Shown here: positions 1 to 7,660 of the stretch, in pieces | How the letters are laid out: the number at the start of each line of letters is the position of its first letter | How positions within the stretch are numbered: the stretch's first letter is position 1 | Source of the DNA: Candidatus Omnitrophota bacterium | GTDB lineage: Bacteria; Omnitrophota; Gorgyraeia; S143-82 | Direction of reading: 5' to 3' | DNA length: 18,847 nt | NCBI GenBank assembly: GCA_027065215.1 | Contig: JAMOOT010000037.1 | Location: forward strand, 1-18,847 | Program-made: the position numbers and the translations under genes | The notes under the pieces: model-generated | The model's input: the letters and a program-made list of their open reading frames with translations, nothing else | What the model was told of the DNA's origin: nothing | Databases searched by the model: none

Positions 1-85
1 TAAACGGTGGATAGTGGTTTTTGTGAAAAAAATACAAAAAGCGTCCTGATTCATATTCTAAGATAGACATTTTTTGTAATAAAGA

Positions 86-115
86 CGCTTCCTTATTTGT
101 TAAAATAAGAAAGCG
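86..115 (+). other. Leader hairpin upstream of ugd
   Basis: An inverted repeat is directly visible: CGCTT (86-90) pairs with AAGCG (111-115), and after one mismatch CTTATTT (92-98) pairs with AAATAAG (103-109) around a 4-nt loop. It lies 16 nt before the ribosome binding site of ugd. It is followed by A residues rather than a T run, so it does not look like a standard intrinsic terminator on the plus strand. The arm at 86-90 can instead pair upstream (see findings). It may be a 5' leader structure. I found no convincing -35/-10 pair in bases 1-130. Confidence 0.45.
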
Positions 116-131
116 AAAAAATTTTATAGAA

Positions 132-138
132 AAGGAGG
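132..138 (+). promoter_or_regulatory. Shine-Dalgarno site of ugd
   Basis: AAGGAGG lies 4 nt before the ATG at 143. It is a full anti-SD match and fixes the start of the UDP-glucose dehydrogenase gene. Confidence 0.8.
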
Positions 139-142
139 AAGT

Positions 143-1474
143 ATGAAAATTTCAATAATTGGAACGGGGTATGTAGGTCTGGTCTCTGGCATCTGCTTTG
201 CTTATCTCGGGCACGAGGTGCTTGCATTAGATAAGGATGAAAAAAAGATCCAATCCTTACGAAAGGGAAAGATCCCGATTTATGAGCCAGAGTTAGACAG
301 GTTGTTTAGTGTAGTAAGGAAGAATAAACGGATATCATTTACAACTGATTATAAAGAATGCACGAGGTTCGGAGAGTTTATATTCATTGCAGTGGGTACA
401 CCTCCCCGGGCAGATGGATCTGCTGACCTCTCTTTTGTCAGATCTGCCATAGAGGAGATCTCTAACCACTTACGAGAAGGAGAGTTAAAGATAATAGTTA
501 CTAAATCCACTGTGCCGGTTGGGACTGGTAGATGGATTAAGTCTTTTCTTGCTGAAAGACTTAAATCAAGGGGGATACCTAATCCCTGTGATCTATTTGA
601 TGTGGTATCCAATCCCGAGTTTCTGCGTGAAGGCAAGGCAGTGCAGGACTTTATGTCACCTGACAGGGTAATTATCGGGGCGGACAATAGAAACTCTGCT
701 TGGAGGGTGGCAAGTTTATATGAAAAGGTCAATCCCACACTCTTGGTCTGTGATATCTCTACTGCCGAGATGATAAAATACGCATCCAACGCCTTTTTGG
801 CAACAAAGATATCTTTCATCAACGAGATGAGCAAGTTGTGCGAAAGTCTAAATGCAGATATAGAGACTGTCTCGAGGGCGCTGGGATTGGATCACCGAAT
901 ATCCCCTGCCTTTTTAAAAGCAGGGCTTGGGTTTGGAGGAAGTTGCCTACCCAAGGATGTCTCGGCCTTGATCTCCATAGGTAAACAACACAATGTAACT
1001 ACTCCTATTCTTCAGGCAGTAATGGAGGTCAATAACGAACAACAAAGAAAACCAATCAAGTTCCTAAAATCCGTCTTCCCGTCTCTAAAAGGTGTTCGCG
1101 TTGGATTATTAGGGTTATCGTTTAAACCTGAAACTGACGATGTTCGTAATTCCCCAAGTTTAGTCCTGGCCCAAGAATTAGTAAAGGAGGGCTCTATCCT
1201 GTGGGTGCATGATCCTATAGCAATTCATAATTTTTTAAATAACCTCCATAAGTTCGAAAAGAAAATAAATGTGGCTAAAACTCCTGAGCAATTAATAACT
1301 AATTGTGATGCAGTGATAATAGTAACTGATTGGCCAGATTATAAAGACATAGATATCTCACTACTTCAAGATAAAGTTGTTTTTGATGGCCGGAATATGC
1401 TTAATCCAGAAATAATGAATCAAATTTGTAAAGTCTACGAGGGAATTGGCCGAACAAGACTAAGCAGGGAATAA
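143..1474 (+). CDS. ugd: UDP-glucose 6-dehydrogenase
   Basis: Oxidises UDP-glucose to UDP-glucuronate with two NAD+ in the cytoplasm, supplying precursors for surface polysaccharides or lipid A modification. The 443-residue product has the full family layout. The N-terminal Rossmann fold opens with GTGYVG (residues 7-12). The TKSTVPVGT and NPEFLREG segments follow. The catalytic cysteine is C268 within GFGGSCLPKD. The C-terminal UDP-binding domain contains the GLSFKPETDDVRNSP segment. Length is normal for the family. A full SD precedes the ATG. It is the only plus-strand gene here and converges on rsmD, with 6 bp between the stop codons. The related UDP-N-acetylmannosamine or GDP-mannose dehydrogenases are possible alternatives, but the overall pattern fits Ugd/TuaD best. 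Confidence 0.93.
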   Translation: MKISIIGTGYVGLVSGICFAYLGHEVLALDKDEKKIQSLRKGKIPIYEPELDRLFSVVRKNKRISFTTDYKECTRFGEFIFIAVGTPPRADGSADLSFVRSAIEEISNHLREGELKIIVTKSTVPVGTGRWIKSFLAERLKSRGIPNPCDLFDVVSNPEFLREGKAVQDFMSPDRVIIGADNRNSAWRVASLYEKVNPTLLVCDISTAEMIKYASNAFLATKISFINEMSKLCESLNADIETVSRALGLDHRISPAFLKAGLGFGGSCLPKDVSALISIGKQHNVTTPILQAVMEVNNEQQRKPIKFLKSVFPSLKGVRVGLLGLSFKPETDDVRNSPSLVLAQELVKEGSILWVHDPIAIHNFLNNLHKFEKKINVAKTPEQLITNCDAVIIVTDWPDYKDIDISLLQDKVVFDGRNMLNPEIMNQICKVYEGIGRTRLSRE

Positions 1475-1499
1475 ACCTGATTAATTGTTCTCAGATTCC
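1442..1499. terminator. Imperfect palindrome across converging stop codons (possible terminator)
   Basis: Three nested complementary pairs span the ends of ugd and rsmD: GGAAT (1442-1446) with ATTCC (1495-1499), GAACAA (1452-1457) with TTGTTC (1485-1490), and CAGG (1465-1468) with CCTG (1476-1479). Both stop codons lie inside it. The stem is interrupted and has no T-run, so a bidirectional terminator role is only a guess based on position. Confidence 0.25.
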
Positions 1500-2080
1500 G
1501 TGTCTTTCACTCGATACTCGCTTACACTGGTGTCTCCGTATTCTCTCCTCTTAACCAATACAAGGGATTTACTTTCATCTATTTTTATTCGCTTGTAGTG
1601 TTCAAGAAAAACTCTACTTGTGGATTTCAAAATAGGATACTCATCTAAAACTCTCAGCATCGTCCTCTCCCATCTACCGTAATATGGAGGGTCTATATAG
1701 ACTACGTCTACTCTTACGCCTTGATGTGCAATGAACTTGATAGAACGCTTTATCCCCCAGGGCAATATTATTATTCCTTTTTCAGGAATTAGTTTAGGTG
1801 CTATAACATAAGGCTCTTTTATCAAAGAGAGGTTTTTCTCTATTACCTTTATCACTTCCGGGTCATTCTCTACCAAGATTGCCCTATCCATTCCTCTGGA
1901 GATAGCCTCTATGGCCATCGCTCCACTACCTGCAAAGAGATCGAGAAAGGTTCCGCATTGAAAGGACTCCCCTAATACGGTAAAGACTGCTTTTCTGACT
2001 TTGGTACTGGTGGGACGAATCTTTTCAATAAATCTTATTTTCTTTCGGGCGAACTTGCCACCAATTAATGTTAAGTGCAT
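1481..2080 (-). CDS. rsmD: 16S rRNA (guanine(966)-N2)-methyltransferase RsmD
   Basis: A 199-residue SAM-dependent methyltransferase of the RsmD family, which methylates G966 (E. coli numbering) of 16S rRNA during 30S assembly. The N-terminus has the family pattern GGKF...RPTSTKVRKAVF. The SAM-binding motif LDLFAGSGAMAIEAISRG follows at residues 46-63, the acidic E71-N-D of the adenosine pocket next, and catalytic motif IV DPPY at 130-133. Length is normal. It is the last gene of the minus-strand array, 13 bp after the dksA-like gene, and no clear SD precedes its ATG, so it may depend on coupling. In many bacteria rsmD is next to coaD, but coaD is not in this window. Confidence 0.92.
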   Translation of the reverse strand: MHLTLIGGKFARKKIRFIEKIRPTSTKVRKAVFTVLGESFQCGTFLDLFAGSGAMAIEAISRGMDRAILVENDPEVIKVIEKNLSLIKEPYVIAPKLIPEKGIIILPWGIKRSIKFIAHQGVRVDVVYIDPPYYGRWERTMLRVLDEYPILKSTSRVFLEHYKRIKIDESKSLVLVKRREYGDTSVSEYRVKDTESENN

Positions 2081-2093
2081 ACTAAGACAAAAA

Positions 2094-2495
2094 CTAAAGC
2101 AATTTCTTGATCTGTCCGTTTAGTTTTTTTTGCCTTTCTTCTTCACATTTCACACACAAAAGAGCATACGGCATAATCTTTAACCTTCCCTTAGGTATTG
2201 GCTCCCCACAGGATTCGCATATCCCATATGTTCCGTGCTCTATTTTCTCCAACGCATATCGAAGCACTGAAAGGGTTTCGTATTCTTTTGAAAGAAGACC
2301 AGCAGAAAATTCTTTTTCATAAAAATCCCCCGAGACATCAGCCGCATGTACTGCATAAATAGATCTTTCTTCTTCAGAAAGCGCCTCGCTTGAAAGTTGT
2401 TTAATCTCTTTTTCAAGTTTCTCTATTTCTTTGACAATGAGCGGCTTAAATATATTCTCCATCTCTTCTTTAGTAAGTTTTTTGGCCTTTGGCAT
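2094..2495 (-). CDS. TraR/DksA-family C4 zinc-finger protein
   Basis: A 133-residue protein with an N-terminal coiled-coil region (about 9-75) and a C-terminal zinc finger CESC-x17-CVKC (C93, C96, C114, C117). Members of this family bind the secondary channel of RNA polymerase and adjust transcription, often with ppGpp. The DxxDxA coiled-coil tip motif of E. coli DksA is not evident: the corresponding stretch reads ADVSGDFYEKEF, which looks more like the shorter TraR/YteA-type relatives. I place the start at the ATG at 2495: an AAGGAGG box sits 9 nt upstream, whereas the longer reading starts at a TTG (2516) that precedes that SD. The gene starts 4 bp after the ileS stop, so the two are probably co-expressed. 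Family is confident; the exact physiological role is not. Confidence 0.87.
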   Translation of the reverse strand: MPKAKKLTKEEMENIFKPLIVKEIEKLEKEIKQLSSEALSEEERSIYAVHAADVSGDFYEKEFSAGLLSKEYETLSVLRYALEKIEHGTYGICESCGEPIPKGRLKIMPYALLCVKCEEERQKKLNGQIKKLL

Positions 2496-2499
2496 ATTT

Positions 2500-5223
2500 T
2501 TATACCTCCTTATCAAAATATTCTTTCATCACTCTAACACACCTCGGACATAAATCTGGCCACTCTTTAGAAACTCCAACTTCTTCGTGCCAATTCCAGC
2601 ACCGCGCACATTTTTTTCCTCTTGCCTTTTCAACTTTTACTAATCGTTTGTCAGCCTTTTCTACCTCCACGCCCGACACTATAAAAATATACTTTAAATA
2701 ATCTCTATGCCTTTGGCATACACTATATTCCTCACTTGGCAAGTATAATACAACATTGGCCTCAAGTGAACTACCAATAACATTTTTTTCTCTTTCTGTC
2801 TCAAGGGCCTTCAAGACTTCTTCTCGCACCTCAAACAAAAATTGCCAATCGGATCTCTCCGTTTCTTCTATTCTCTTTAGCCCTTCTGGCCACTCAGATA
2901 AATGTACAGACCCCTTTCCTACAAGATACTCCCACACTTCATCTGCAGTAAACACTAATATCGGAGAGACAATTCGAACCAATGCATGTACAATTTCGTA
3001 AAGGCTACTCTGTGCCGAACGTCTCTCTATAGACTTGGGTCCACTGACATACAATCGGTCTTTCAATATATCCAAATAAAATGAACTCATATCTACATTG
3101 CAAAAATAATATATTTTATGAAAGGCCTTAAAAAATTCATACCTTTGATAGGCTCTGTCTACCTCACTTACTAAATTGGCTGTTAAATCCACAGCCCAAC
3201 GGTCAATGGAAAGTCGCTCATCAAAAGGAACATTATCTTGAATATAGTCAAAATCGTAAAGGTTTCCTAAGATATATCGAAATGTATTCCTTATCTTGCG
3301 ATAGGCATCTGCCATCTGCTTAAGGATCTCCTCGGAGAGTCTTACATCAACATGATAATCAGAGGAAGAAACCCATAATCTTAATATATCTGCTCCATAG
3401 GTCTTCAACACCTCCTGGGGGGATATAACATTACCTAAGGACTTGGACATCTTTTTGCCCTGTCCATCCACCACAAACCCATGAGTAAGGACCTCCCTAT
3501 AAGGGGCTATACCTCTGATTGCGGTAGAAGGAATTAAAGAAGATTGGAACCAACCTCTATGCTGATCACTTCCTTCCAGATACAAATCCGCCGGAAAGCT
3601 GAGATCGTTATCACCCTCAAGTACCGCACAAAAACTGCCACCAGATTCAAACCAAACATCCACGATCTCTTCTCCGGGCACAAACTCAGTAGAATTACAT
3701 ACCTTGCATCTCCATCCCTTTATAAGGTCCATCACCTCATCTGTAAACCATACATCTGAACCTCTCTCTGCTACAAGATCTGCCAATCGCATAATTATCT
3801 CAGGTTCCAACAAAGGTTCAGAACAGGATTTGCAGTAAAAGACAGGTATCGGCAATCCCCAATACCTCTGGCGAGATAAACACCAGTCAGGCCTATCCTT
3901 TACCATAGAAGAAATCCTTTCTTTGCCTGAAGGCGGAATCCAAGAGACTGTCTGGATGGTCTTAAGTAGGTCTTCCCTTAACTTATTATGGTCTATAGAC
4001 ATAAACCACTGATAAGTCGCTCGAAATACTATTGGCTGTTTACATCTCCAACAATGAGGATAAGAGTGCGTTATTTTACCACTGGAGAGTAATAGATTAG
4101 ATTCTTTAAGGGTAGAGATTATTAATTCGTTTGCTTGGTATATATCCTTCCCTTCCAATTGAGGGAAATCAGTAACAGAACAAAATCTCCCCTGATCGTT
4201 TAATGGCATAATAATATCTAAACCATACTTTTGCCCGACCATAAAATCTTCTTGCCCATGTCCTGGTGCTATATGAACAAACCCACTTCCATCCTCTTCA
4301 GAGACAAAATCAGCAGGGATAATCTTGCCTGAACGAGACAGAAAAGGATGTCTATACTCTCTGCCCACTAAATCAGTTCCTTGTTTTCGACTAATTATCT
4401 TTCCTTCACCCACCAGACTCTTTATCTCCTCCCATCGAGTGGCAGAAACCCACATCTTTCTGTCTTCCGCCTCTATCAATAGGTATTCAATAGCAGGATT
4501 AACTGCTACTGCAACGTTGGAATAAAGGGTCCAAGGTGTAGTAGTCCAAACCAAAATATAACTCTCTTTATTTTTCTCTGGGAACAAGACATAGATGGAA
4601 GGAGATTCTTTATCATAATACTCAACTTCGGCCTCTGCCAAAGCGGTCTCGCAATTAGCACACCAATGAACAGGTTTTCTTCCTCTGTATATAAACCCTC
4701 CCTTCACTAAGTCGGCAAAAAGACGGTACAGTTCTGCCTCATAGCGAGATGATAATGTAAGATAAGGGCGTTCCCAACGTCCAAGCACTCCCAATCTCTT
4801 GAACTCTTCTCTTTGGATATCCACATATTTCAAGGCATATTGGTGTGCCATTTTTCGAAATTCTAATTTATCCACTTCATGTTTTGTCTTCCCAAGTTCC
4901 TTAAAGAGTTGATGCTCAACAGGTAGGCCATGACAATCCCAACCAGGGACATAAGGACAATCGTATCCCTTTAAAGTCTTGTATCTAATCACAATATCTT
5001 TTAAGATCTTATTCAAGGCATGGCCTATATGAATATGGCCATTTGCATAGGGCGGGCCGTCATGGAGGATAAACTTGGGGGCACCACTACGAGATTCCCT
5101 AATCTGTCCGTAAAGGCCCTCCTCTTCCCATCGTTTTAATCGCTCGGGCTCACGTTTAGGAAGATTTGCCCGCATCGGGAAATCAGTCTTAGGCAAGTTA
5201 AGGGTATCTTTGTATCCTGCCAT
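2500..5223 (-). CDS. ileS: Isoleucyl-tRNA synthetase
   Basis: Charges tRNA-Ile with isoleucine in the cytoplasm. The 907-residue class I synthetase carries the HIGH motif at 65-68 (within NGHIHIGHA) and KMSKS at 591-595. The CP1 editing domain between them shows the TTPWTL segment. At the C-terminus is the tRNA-binding zinc finger CARC...CPRC (C872, C875, C892, C895). Retention of this zinc finger and the overall length indicate the bacterial-type enzyme rather than the eukaryote-like, mupirocin-resistant form. The ATG lies 1 nt after the secDF stop, so translation is probably coupled; the SD is weak. The stop is 4 bp before the dksA-like gene. No T-box leader is possible at this position because the upstream DNA is coding. 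Confidence 0.97.
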   Translation of the reverse strand: MAGYKDTLNLPKTDFPMRANLPKREPERLKRWEEEGLYGQIRESRSGAPKFILHDGPPYANGHIHIGHALNKILKDIVIRYKTLKGYDCPYVPGWDCHGLPVEHQLFKELGKTKHEVDKLEFRKMAHQYALKYVDIQREEFKRLGVLGRWERPYLTLSSRYEAELYRLFADLVKGGFIYRGRKPVHWCANCETALAEAEVEYYDKESPSIYVLFPEKNKESYILVWTTTPWTLYSNVAVAVNPAIEYLLIEAEDRKMWVSATRWEEIKSLVGEGKIISRKQGTDLVGREYRHPFLSRSGKIIPADFVSEEDGSGFVHIAPGHGQEDFMVGQKYGLDIIMPLNDQGRFCSVTDFPQLEGKDIYQANELIISTLKESNLLLSSGKITHSYPHCWRCKQPIVFRATYQWFMSIDHNKLREDLLKTIQTVSWIPPSGKERISSMVKDRPDWCLSRQRYWGLPIPVFYCKSCSEPLLEPEIIMRLADLVAERGSDVWFTDEVMDLIKGWRCKVCNSTEFVPGEEIVDVWFESGGSFCAVLEGDNDLSFPADLYLEGSDQHRGWFQSSLIPSTAIRGIAPYREVLTHGFVVDGQGKKMSKSLGNVISPQEVLKTYGADILRLWVSSSDYHVDVRLSEEILKQMADAYRKIRNTFRYILGNLYDFDYIQDNVPFDERLSIDRWAVDLTANLVSEVDRAYQRYEFFKAFHKIYYFCNVDMSSFYLDILKDRLYVSGPKSIERRSAQSSLYEIVHALVRIVSPILVFTADEVWEYLVGKGSVHLSEWPEGLKRIEETERSDWQFLFEVREEVLKALETEREKNVIGSSLEANVVLYLPSEEYSVCQRHRDYLKYIFIVSGVEVEKADKRLVKVEKARGKKCARCWNWHEEVGVSKEWPDLCPRCVRVMKEYFDKEV
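2505..2511 (-). promoter_or_regulatory. Shine-Dalgarno site that sets the dksA-like start
   Basis: CCTCCTT on the plus strand reads AAGGAGG on the minus strand, 9 nt before the ATG at 2495 and just inside the 3' end of ileS. Its place rules against the upstream in-frame TTG at 2516 as the start. Confidence 0.8.
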
Positions 5224-5224
5224 A

Positions 5225-7387
5225 TTATTTCTTCACCCGCCTTCCGACCAATACTAATGGAGATGCAATAAAGATGGTTGAATACGTCCCTGATATAACG
5301 CCTACCAATAGAGCAAAGGCAAAAGAATTGAGAACTTCCCCTCCAAACAAATAGAGAGAAATAATAACTAACAATGTTGTCAGCGAAGTAATAATCGTGC
5401 GTCCTAATGTCTCGTTGATACCAGTATTGATTATTTCATACAGAGACGCCCGTCTCATAACCCGTCGTTTTTCCCTAACACGGTCATAAATGACGATAGT
5501 ATCATTGACGGAATAACCCGCTATCGTCAAAAGGGCGGTTACTATCAAGAGGTCTAATTGACGGCCAGTAAAGGCCAAAAAACTCAATGTCACCAACACA
5601 TCATGGACTAAGGCCACAACAGCAGCAACAGCGAAATTGAAATAATGAAATCTGAAAGCGATATACACGAGTATACCAAATAAAGACCATACAATAGCCA
5701 ATATAGCCTTTTTCTTTAATAGTTTTCCTATGGATGGCCCAACCCTCTCTACTCGTAAAAGATCTCCACTGAAGTCTTTTTTGAATTTCTCTTCTACACG
5801 TTCTACTACGTCCTCTTTAGTTCGAATTATTACAGAACGTGTATCGTCTCTAAATCTCTGTATCACTGCATCCTTTATGCCTAATGCGTTTAACTCTTTC
5901 CTAAGTTGATTTGTGGTAACTTCCTTGGGGAACCTATATTCTTGGAGGTAACCACCAGCAAAATCTATCCCAAACATTGAATTACCTCTAATAAAGAAGA
6001 CAATCGCCCCCCCTAAAATTATGGCTAAAGAAACAAGATAGGCAATCTTTCGATAAGAAAGAAAATCTATCTTGCTGCCAAAGAAGAAACTGGACATCGG
6101 CAAGGAGGAGATATCTGTAAGGCTCAATATTATCTCAAATATTAGCCGAGTAAACACTATAGCGGTAAACATACTTGCCAAGATACCAATAGATAGGGTT
6201 ACTGCAAATCCCTTTATCGGACCGGTCCCAAACTGAAACAACATAAGAGCGGCAATTAATGTAGTAAGGTTTGAATCTACTATCGTTAAAAATGCCTTAT
6301 CATAGCCTGCCCTTATAGCAGTGCGGATAGGGGATCCATTCCTCAATTCCTCCTTAATCCTCTCATTTATCAAGACATTTGCATCGACCGCCATACCTAA
6401 GGTCAAAATGATTCCTGCAATACCCGGAAGGGTTAACGTTGCTTTAAATAACCCCAATCCACCTAATATAATGATAATATTGAAGATTAATGCCAAATCT
6501 GCGATAAAACCTGGCAGACGATAGTAAACGAGCATAAACAAAAATACCAAAAGTGCCCCAATTATGGCTGACTTAATCCCTTGGCGAATGGAATCCTGCC
6601 CAAGCAAGGGGCCAACGGTTCTCTCCTCTACTACCTTCATTGGAGCAGGCAGGGCACCTACCCGTAATACCAATGCCAAATCTTGTGCCTCAGTTGGGGT
6701 AAAACTGCCAGATATCATCGCCCGCCCGCTTGGAATACGCTCCCTTATTACTGGAGCAGACTGAATTTTTCCATCCAGTACTATTGCAAGGTTTCGTCCA
6801 ACATTTTCTCCAGTAATCTGGGCAAATTTTTTGGCACCTTCTGGGGTAAATTCTAAACTAACTACTGGTTGGTTATATTGGTCAAAACTCACATAGGCCT
6901 TTTTTACTGCATCACCAGAAAGTAACGCCTTTTTTTCCACCAAATACGGCCTTTCATCTTGGTCATAGAGAATCTCATACTCAGGAGGTAATTCTTGCCC
7001 AGAAAGGGCCTTACTTAACAAATCAGGGTTGTTTACCACTAACTTAAACTCTAATTGAGCCGTTCGGCCAATTATATCCAATGCCCTCTTTCTATCCGTT
7101 ACTCCCGGAAGTTGTAATACAATCTCATCCATTCCTTGACGGGAAATAGTAGGTTCTTTAACTCCAAACTCATCTATTCTATTCCTTACTACTTCAAGAG
7201 CCCGTTCAACTGCGTCCTCTCTATCTTGTTTGGGTATCTGAGAGGTATCCACTTTCAGGACTAAATGCATACCACCTTTTAAATCTAAGCCTAAACTTAT
7301 CTTCTTGTTCAGTGGCAAGGCAGCCCAAAGGGAAAAGCCAAGCACTAAAAGGGAAACTATCAATCTCCATCTTATCCTCTTGTCCAT
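5225..7387 (-). CDS. secDF: Fused protein translocase subunit SecDF
   Basis: A 720-residue inner-membrane protein that uses the proton-motive force to assist SecYEG-mediated export. The SecD half comes first: TM1 (about 8-25), the GLDLKGGMHLVL motif near residue 33, the periplasmic P1 region, then five further TMs including the GMAVDANVLINERIKEEL motif. SecF begins around residue 445, with a TM, GIDFAGG near 472, a second periplasmic domain, and TMs with SVNDTIVIYDRVREKRR. Many bacteria encode secD and secF separately; here there is no stop or restart between them. The P1 head is compact, as in fused SecDF proteins of similar size in Bacillus and Thermus. An AGGAGAGG box precedes the ATG. YajC, a known SecDF partner, lies 15 bp upstream. 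Confidence 0.96.
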   Translation of the reverse strand: MDKRIRWRLIVSLLVLGFSLWAALPLNKKISLGLDLKGGMHLVLKVDTSQIPKQDREDAVERALEVVRNRIDEFGVKEPTISRQGMDEIVLQLPGVTDRKRALDIIGRTAQLEFKLVVNNPDLLSKALSGQELPPEYEILYDQDERPYLVEKKALLSGDAVKKAYVSFDQYNQPVVSLEFTPEGAKKFAQITGENVGRNLAIVLDGKIQSAPVIRERIPSGRAMISGSFTPTEAQDLALVLRVGALPAPMKVVEERTVGPLLGQDSIRQGIKSAIIGALLVFLFMLVYYRLPGFIADLALIFNIIIILGGLGLFKATLTLPGIAGIILTLGMAVDANVLINERIKEELRNGSPIRTAIRAGYDKAFLTIVDSNLTTLIAALMLFQFGTGPIKGFAVTLSIGILASMFTAIVFTRLIFEIILSLTDISSLPMSSFFFGSKIDFLSYRKIAYLVSLAIILGGAIVFFIRGNSMFGIDFAGGYLQEYRFPKEVTTNQLRKELNALGIKDAVIQRFRDDTRSVIIRTKEDVVERVEEKFKKDFSGDLLRVERVGPSIGKLLKKKAILAIVWSLFGILVYIAFRFHYFNFAVAAVVALVHDVLVTLSFLAFTGRQLDLLIVTALLTIAGYSVNDTIVIYDRVREKRRVMRRASLYEIINTGINETLGRTIITSLTTLLVIISLYLFGGEVLNSFAFALLVGVISGTYSTIFIASPLVLVGRRVKK

Positions 7388-7402
7388 AACCTCTCCTTTG
7401 GC

Positions 7403-7660
7403 TTAAATTTTTCTGGCTATGGCCGACTTTTCTACATCTATTTTAGTATCTCCTCCAACCCGTAGGGTAATCACATCGTCTTTTACTGAAGCAACCATTC
7501 CCCTTATACCACCTATCGTAACCACCTTATCTCCTGGGCGAAGAGAAGAGATCATCTTCTTGTGTTCTTCCTGTTGTTTCCGAGAAGGCAAAATCACTAA
7601 AAAATAAAAGACCCCAATAACAATTGCCAATGGGATTAACTGTAGTATTGCATTATTCAT
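7403..7660 (-). CDS. yajC: Preprotein translocase subunit YajC
   Basis: An 85-residue small membrane protein that associates with SecDF in the inner membrane. One N-terminal TM spans about residues 5-24, followed by the family pattern LPSRKQQEEHKKM, then LRPGDKVVTIGGIRG, and a short β-rich cytoplasmic domain. Length is normal. Its ATG overlaps the end of rpsA by 8 bp and a GAGGAG box lies 7 nt upstream inside rpsA, so it is likely translationally coupled to ribosomal protein S1. yajC next to secD/secF is a very common arrangement and supports the call. Confidence 0.93.
   Translation of the reverse strand: MNNAILQLIPLAIVIGVFYFLVILPSRKQQEEHKKMISSLRPGDKVVTIGGIRGMVASVKDDVITLRVGGDTKIDVEKSAIARKI

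Noticed and set aside
1..130. Sigma-70 promoter for ugd
   Set aside because: Partial boxes such as TTGTGA (21-26), TAGACA (64-69) and TATAGA (125-130) exist, but none pairs with a partner at 16-18 nt spacing. I do not call one.
349..834. Minus-strand open frame of 161 codons
   Set aside because: Antisense to the well-supported ugd gene and without family features.
5224..5300. T-box or other leader regulating ileS
   Set aside because: ileS starts 1 nt after secDF, so the upstream DNA is coding. No specifier loop or T-box consensus was seen.
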